33,118 bases of DNA, taken from positions 1 to 33,118 of IMG/VR virus record IMGVR_UViG_3300023180_000211; one strand, given 5' to 3'. A program made the position numbers and the translations under genes. Of this stretch, positions 28,655 to 33,118 are shown in pieces (the first letter of the stretch is position 1; the number at the start of each line of letters is the position of its first letter). Origin of the DNA: a virus. Below the pieces are notes generated by a model. That model made no database searches. It saw only the letters and a list, made by a program, of their open reading frames with translations, and was not told where the DNA came from.

Positions 28655-29048
28655 GGTAATAACACAAGTACCTGTAGAAGATTTAGAGTTTATTTGGTCA
28701 CAAGTTAAACCTCAAATAGAAAAAGCCTTAGACGGATCATACTCTAGTTATGATATACTTGAGTATATAAAGCAAAATAGGATGCAACTATGGATTAGTT
28801 GGAATGACGGAATAGAAGCATCTTTTGTTACTGAGGTTTGCGATTATCCTCAACTGAGGGTATTGCGTTGGGTTTTAGCTGGTGGCTCTAATATGGAATC
28901 ATGGCTAGACCTAGTGACAAGTAAAGTCGAAGATTGGGCCAAAAGAAACAACTGCCAACGATTAGAGATTGTTGGAAGGAAAGGATGGACAAAAGTTTTG
29001 AGAGACTATGAACCTCAAGCAGTATATTTTGTAAAGGAACTAAAATGA
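28638..29048 (+). CDS. GNAT-fold-like virion-region protein
   Basis: Start at 28638 (MSSLGRVITQVP...), with a 17-base overlap; an upstream ATG at 28605 gives a longer overlap. The 136-residue product has 'ALDGSYSSYDILEYIKQNRMQLWI', 'LRVLRWVLAGGSNMESWLD' and 'AKRNNCQRLEIVGRKGWTKVL...YEPQAVYFVKEL', the layout of small GNAT-like proteins that marine and T7-like podoviruses encode before internal virion genes. Acetyl-CoA-binding residues are not clearly present, so catalysis is doubtful. Confidence 0.6.
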   Translation: MSSLGRVITQVPVEDLEFIWSQVKPQIEKALDGSYSSYDILEYIKQNRMQLWISWNDGIEASFVTEVCDYPQLRVLRWVLAGGSNMESWLDLVTSKVEDWAKRNNCQRLEIVGRKGWTKVLRDYEPQAVYFVKELK

Positions 29049-29863
29049 GTAAAGGATCACAACCAACACAACAAGCAACGACAGTAACAGCAGAACCTTC
29101 GGAGTTTGTTAAACCATATTACGAAGAAGCATTAGGACAAGCACAACAGCTATATCAATCAGATGTACCTCAATACTTTCCAGAGGCTACTTACACACCT
29201 TTTTCTGGTCAAACAGAAGCTGCATTACAGTTACAAGAACAAAGAGCATTAGCGGGTAGTCCACTATTAGGTTCATCCCAACAAGAGATTCAAAATATTT
29301 TATCTGGTCAATATCTAGATCCAGCAACTAACCCGTATCTACAACAAACATTTCAAAGAGCCGCAGGTGATGTCCAAAGTCAATTAGGTTCGATGTTTGC
29401 AAAAGGTGGTCGTTATGGATCTGCTGCAATGGCAGAGACTGCTGGTCGAAGAATGGGCGATCTCGCATCACAGATTTATGGTGGTGCATATCAACAAGAA
29501 AGACAAAGACAATTACAAGCTGCTCAATTAGCACCTCAGTTAGCTGCATTAGATTATGCAGATATTGGTCAACTAGCACAAGTAGGTCAACAACGTGAAG
29601 CATTAGAAGAAGCTAAACTAGCTGATGCAATGCAACGATTCCAATTCGAACAACAAAAACCTTATACTAAACTAAGAGAATACTTAGCATCGATTGGTGC
29701 TCCAACATCTCAACAAACAGTATCACAACAACCTATTTACAGAAACTTAGGTGCTAACCTATTAGGTGGTGCATTAGGTGGTGCTCAACTTGCTGGATTA
29801 GTTCCGGGTATGACAGGAAAAATGGGAGCTATTGGTGGCGGGTTATTAGGAGCTTTATTTTAA
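29045..29863 (+). CDS. internal virion protein, Ala/Gln-rich
   Basis: 272 residues. Ala, Gln and Glu make up a large share, with long helical segments ('EEALGQAQQLYQ', 'YQQERQRQLQAAQLAPQLAALDY'). The C-terminus is a glycine-zipper (LLGGALGGAQLAGLVPG, GAIGGGLLGALF) able to enter membranes. In podoviruses such proteins are ejected with DNA to build a channel across the cell envelope. ATGA overlap with the previous gene. Confidence 0.65.
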   Translation: MSKGSQPTQQATTVTAEPSEFVKPYYEEALGQAQQLYQSDVPQYFPEATYTPFSGQTEAALQLQEQRALAGSPLLGSSQQEIQNILSGQYLDPATNPYLQQTFQRAAGDVQSQLGSMFAKGGRYGSAAMAETAGRRMGDLASQIYGGAYQQERQRQLQAAQLAPQLAALDYADIGQLAQVGQQREALEEAKLADAMQRFQFEQQKPYTKLREYLASIGAPTSQQTVSQQPIYRNLGANLLGGALGGAQLAGLVPGMTGKMGAIGGGLLGALF

Positions 29864-31029
29864 TGAGTGTTTTAGATTTAATAATGCAACAACAAGCATT
29901 ACAAACCTTAGGAAAAATACAAGAACAACCTAAAGGATTGTTAGGAATGTCTACACCTAAACAAATGGGATTACTAGGTGCAACTCAAGGAATACAACCT
30001 TATATGGGTTATACTGACAAACCTGTATCTTTAGGTCAAGTATTAGCAGGGGCTGGTGGCGGATATACCAGCGGATTACAAGCTGGATATCAACAAGATT
30101 TACAAAAATCTTTAGGAACATTAGGAGCTTTAGGAACTATTAAAGATATTATGGCAGAGCCAACACCCCCCGGTTCTGTAAAAGTTATTGATGCTAAAAC
30201 AGGTAAACCTGGATTTGTTCCTAAAGGACAAGAATTAAGTACCGATGAACAAGGCAATCCTTTGTATTATCCATACGAAGGAGGTCAAATTGGATATACT
30301 GTAACTACAGGCCCAGAAGGTACTTCTATTACTCCAACTTTAGTTGGTGGTTATGGAGAACAAGCATTACCAACCATAGAAAAAGGAACTAAAAAATCTT
30401 TAGAAGAAAATATACTTCAATCAGCAAAACAATTCGATGCTATCACAAGAATAGAAGAATCATTTGATCCAGCTTATTTACAATACCCTACTAGAGTTGA
30501 AAATTATCTAAATTCTATATTAGAAAAAACTGGTGTTGAATTATCCCCAAAAGAAAAAGAAGATTTAGAAAAATATTCTGCATGGAAAAGAAATTCAGCT
30601 CAAGCATTAAACGAATACATTAAATATATTACTGGTGCTCAAATGTCTGAAGCGGAAGCACAAAGATTGTCAAAAGGATACCCCGATCCGTTTAAAGATT
30701 CTCCAACACAATATTTATCAAAATTAAGTTCTCTCAAAGAGGAATTGTTATTAGTTAGAGCAAGAACTAATTATTTCTTAAATAACAAACAAGAGTTTTT
30801 AGGACTTGACCAAAATGATTTATTTAACAAAAATAATAGCTTGGAAAATAAATTATCTATATCAGATATGAAATCAACTATTGTTAATAAATTTAAACAA
30901 TTTAAAAATGAAATTTCACAAAACCCACAATATCAAGGAATGAGTGATGAACAATTTAATAATGTAGCTAAACAAATGACATCTAATTACTTTGGAGTTG
31001 ATTTTAATCAACTAATTGGAAAATATTAA
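29863..31029 (+). CDS. internal virion protein (388 aa)
   Basis: 388 residues. N-terminus rich in Gln/Leu/Gly ('LIMQQQALQTLGKIQEQPKGLLGM', then 'VLAGAGGGYTSGLQAGYQQDL'), middle beta-like ('YTVTTGPEGTSITPTLVGGYG'), C-terminal 180 residues helical, with 'YITGAQMSEAEAQRLSKGYPDPFKDSPTQYLSKL', a pattern I know from phage ejection or internal virion proteins. Begins at the last base of the preceding stop. Function by context: DNA ejection. Confidence 0.65.
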   Translation: MSVLDLIMQQQALQTLGKIQEQPKGLLGMSTPKQMGLLGATQGIQPYMGYTDKPVSLGQVLAGAGGGYTSGLQAGYQQDLQKSLGTLGALGTIKDIMAEPTPPGSVKVIDAKTGKPGFVPKGQELSTDEQGNPLYYPYEGGQIGYTVTTGPEGTSITPTLVGGYGEQALPTIEKGTKKSLEENILQSAKQFDAITRIEESFDPAYLQYPTRVENYLNSILEKTGVELSPKEKEDLEKYSAWKRNSAQALNEYIKYITGAQMSEAEAQRLSKGYPDPFKDSPTQYLSKLSSLKEELLLVRARTNYFLNNKQEFLGLDQNDLFNKNNSLENKLSISDMKSTIVNKFKQFKNEISQNPQYQGMSDEQFNNVAKQMTSNYFGVDFNQLIGKY

Positions 31030-31031
31030 AA

Positions 31032-32978
31032 ATGGATGAATTTGATTTAATTTTTAAAAGTCAAAATACCAACAATCAAAACAATCAAAATGTTTTAAGT
31101 GTAGATGATGAATTTGATTTAATTTTTAAAGATCAAGCTATTAGCAGCACCATTACAAGCAAAGATAAAAAAGATGTATCTTTTAGTGATTATATTATTG
31201 ATGCTGGGAAAAACTTTGCAGAAGGTTTAAAAATGGGAACTGCTGGTGTACTAGGATTACCCGGTTTAATACAAAGCGGTATAGGAACTGGTGTACAAAA
31301 ATATCAAGAATATAAAGGGATCGCAGAACCAGAAGATCAACCTATAAAATTTTTACCGACTTATTCGGATATAATGACTGCTTTTGATAAATTGTATAAA
31401 GCTGAACCCGAAACTTTTGCTGGAGAGTACGCTCAAAGATTAGGAGAATATATACCTGGCACTGGTCTGAAATTATATCAGATGTTAATTACAGGAGGAG
31501 CTGCATCACTTGATGCAGGTGTTTCATATTTAACAAAAGAAGGGTATGGAGATGTTGCTGGATTTGTAACTTATTTAGCAAGCATCCCATTTTTAGGAAA
31601 AGGAAGAACTGGGAAAGTAGTCCAAGAAGCTGTCCCTGACAGTAAAAGATTAAAAGAAGCAGAAGAATTGCTTACTAAAAGTCGTGAAATGGGTATGCCT
31701 TTAACAACAAGTGAGGCGGTAGGTGGAGTACCTTTTTCTCAAGTAGCGGGAGATGTGGCATCTTCACCCGCAGGAAGAGAATTATCAGATTTTATTGAAA
31801 AAAGAACAGGTCAAATACCTGAGTCAGTTTTAGGCGAATTAAAAGATATCGTTGGAGAAATTAAAGAACCAATGGGTGTTTTTAAAACAGTAAAAGACGC
31901 AACTAACGCCGCTATAAAAGAAGCTAAAAAACATAGAAGTAAAGTCGCCAACTACAAATCAGCCGAATTAGAAATAATAAATTCAAAAACATTTAAGGGT
32001 TTTACTCAAGCATTATCTAATGAAGCTAAAACTTTAAATAAAGGAGATCCTTTAAAACTTCAACTTAATTCATTGATAAGTCAAATAGGACAAAATAAAA
32101 ATTTATCAGTTAAAACATTAGATAGAATTATTAGAAATACAGAAGATAAAATTAGTGCTTTATATGCAAAAGGTGGTGGTAAAAGTAATACAGCTACTTC
32201 ATTGGTTGAATATAAAAATCAATTAGAAGAAATAGTTGAAGCTGCAAGCCCCGCTTATAAAAAAGCAAAAGACACATATAGACAAATATCAGAAACTATT
32301 GTAGATCCTTTAAAAGAAGTATTAGATCCTGTAACAACAAAAGTTACTTATAATACTATAAATAATATTCTTTTTGATCCAAGTAAAGTAACACCAACTT
32401 CTATACAAAAAGTTGCTGCAGCTTTAAATAAACAAGATAAAACAGCGTTTCCTAAAATGGCTGGATATTTATTAGATCAAATGATTACAAACTCTACCTA
32501 TAAATCTAAAAACCCAGGTTTTAAACTTTATAATGACTTGTTTGCCAATCCTAAAACACGTCAAAATGTTTTAGCTATATTAGAAGAATCTGCAAGATCA
32601 AGAGGATTAAATGTTAGTGGTGTTAGACAAGGATTTGATAGTATGGTTAAAATTTTAAAACAAATGGAATTACAACCTGTGGTTGGATCGCCTACTTCAG
32701 GTAGAGAAGCGAGAAAAGCAGACTTTTCTAGTAACTTGTTTTCAATGATATCACAAACACTTTCAGCTAAACCTTTTAGTGCTATCGATGCCTATTCTCA
32801 ATCTGTAAAATTAAGTCAAACTTATAAAAACTTAGCAACAATGTTAACTTCAGAACAAGGGATAAAATTATTAAAAGAATTTGGCAAATCAGATGCCTTG
32901 AAAAAAAGATTAAGAAGTTTCTTGGGTGGAACTATGGCACTAGAAAGATCACCATATTATAACAAAGAACAACAGTAA
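31032..32978 (+). CDS. large internal virion / ejection protein (648 aa)
   Basis: 648 residues, the last large protein before the fibre. The N-terminus has two copies of DEFDLIFK (residues 2-9 and about 26-33) encoded by a 24-bp exact direct repeat; such short repeated acidic motifs occur at the start of internal virion proteins of marine podoviruses. A hydrophobic, Gly-rich part follows ('FAEGLKMGTAGVLGLPGLIQSGIG'), then long helices. There is no lysozyme or transglycosylase motif that I can see. DNA ejection is inferred. Confidence 0.65.
   Translation: MDEFDLIFKSQNTNNQNNQNVLSVDDEFDLIFKDQAISSTITSKDKKDVSFSDYIIDAGKNFAEGLKMGTAGVLGLPGLIQSGIGTGVQKYQEYKGIAEPEDQPIKFLPTYSDIMTAFDKLYKAEPETFAGEYAQRLGEYIPGTGLKLYQMLITGGAASLDAGVSYLTKEGYGDVAGFVTYLASIPFLGKGRTGKVVQEAVPDSKRLKEAEELLTKSREMGMPLTTSEAVGGVPFSQVAGDVASSPAGRELSDFIEKRTGQIPESVLGELKDIVGEIKEPMGVFKTVKDATNAAIKEAKKHRSKVANYKSAELEIINSKTFKGFTQALSNEAKTLNKGDPLKLQLNSLISQIGQNKNLSVKTLDRIIRNTEDKISALYAKGGGKSNTATSLVEYKNQLEEIVEAASPAYKKAKDTYRQISETIVDPLKEVLDPVTTKVTYNTINNILFDPSKVTPTSIQKVAAALNKQDKTAFPKMAGYLLDQMITNSTYKSKNPGFKLYNDLFANPKTRQNVLAILEESARSRGLNVSGVRQGFDSMVKILKQMELQPVVGSPTSGREARKADFSSNLFSMISQTLSAKPFSAIDAYSQSVKLSQTYKNLATMLTSEQGIKLLKEFGKSDALKKRLRSFLGGTMALERSPYYNKEQQ
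31035..31130 (+). repeat. 24-bp exact direct repeat pair in ejection-protein gene
   Basis: GATGAATTTGATTTAATTTT plus four more bases occurs at 31035-31058 and again at 31107-31130, offset by 72 bases (24 codons). It encodes DEFDLIFK twice in the same frame. Confidence 0.85.
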
Positions 32979-33007
32979 TGTTGTATAATAACTTAAAAGG
33001 AGAATAA

Positions 33008-33118
33008 ATGGCAATCAAAGAATATAGCACAACCGCTGCTAATAACACATCTGTTAATAGTAGTTCGTTGGCAGAAGGGATGAGTCCTAGTGCAGTTAAC
33101 AACTCCATGCGTGAGATT
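33008..33118 (+). CDS. tail fibre protein, N-terminal part (3' end outside window)
   Basis: The first 37 codons are visible: MAIKEYSTTAANNTSVNSSS then LAEGMSPSAVNNSMREI. The 'AEGMxPSxVNxxMRxx' pattern is the well-known head-proximal start of marine podovirus tail fibres. AAAAGGAGA stands six bases before ATG, and a TATAAT is at 32984-32989. Probably the same gene as, or a neighbour of, the fibre C-terminus at the left end, with sequence missing between. Confidence 0.8.
   Translation, partial: MAIKEYSTTAANNTSVNSSSLAEGMSPSAVNNSMREI

Overview
The window looks like most of the genome of a small, AT-rich, short-tailed (podovirus-like) marine phage. The evidence is a complete head and packaging set (small and large terminase, portal, scaffold, major capsid protein, head-tail adaptor, tail hub, three large internal virion/ejection-type proteins). 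There is no tape-measure, sheath or tail-tube gene. Gene packing is very dense, with ATGA and TAATG overlaps. Several small proteins resemble ones I know from uncultured marine phages and from phages of Alphaproteobacteria (DUF6456-like, DUF5872-like, GTA-type 3TM holin). A SAR11-type or other alphaproteobacterial host is a reasonable inference, but not proven here. No tRNA, rRNA, CRISPR array, integrase, DNA polymerase or RNA polymerase gene is visible.

Layout. 1-2459 (+): the C-terminal end of a tail fibre and fibre-associated small genes. 2459-4707 (+): secreted or membrane-anchored proteins, some with coiled coils. 4760-6682 (+): metallophosphoesterase, T4-type lysozyme, a small membrane protein, holin, and a 29-residue cysteine-rich peptide. 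6686-8058 (+): a string of very small, lysine-rich or hypothetical genes. 8053-11541 (-): the leftward early block with RecB-type nuclease, Rad52/Sak-like annealing protein, Ref-like HNH nuclease, winged-helix protein and hypotheticals. 11542-11754: a divergent control region with a perfect 12-bp inverted operator pair. 11755-14721 (+): LexA-like DNA-binding protein, DUF1376 replication protein, MT-A70 methyltransferase, DUF6456-like protein, two hypotheticals and the small terminase. 14722-15021: a non-coding array of roughly 32-bp imperfect repeats. 15022-17090 (-): an accessory cassette of eight tiny to small genes with repeated double-hairpin leaders. 17091-17682: AT-rich divergent region. 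17683-19225 (+): two small genes and a C5-cytosine methyltransferase. 19152-32978 (+): large terminase through internal virion proteins. 33008-end (+): the N-terminus of a tail fibre.

How it works together. The left block (exonuclease, annealing protein, HNH) plus the DUF1376 protein suggests replication and recombination that borrow host polymerases. Two orphan methyltransferases probably protect the phage DNA from host restriction. The late block builds capsid and tail, and lysis genes follow the fibre genes. Because the window begins inside a fibre C-terminus and ends inside a fibre N-terminus, the two ends are probably neighbours on a circular or permuted map, with a missing stretch of fibre gene between them.

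Most unusual points: the leftward cassette at 15022-17090, whose 5' leaders carry hairpins with a constant UUUAA loop and covarying stems; the repeat array directly after the small terminase gene; the paired operators at 11635 and 11722; a 25-bp promoter-like motif shared by 4716 and 13776; and the cysteine-rich micro-protein at 6593.
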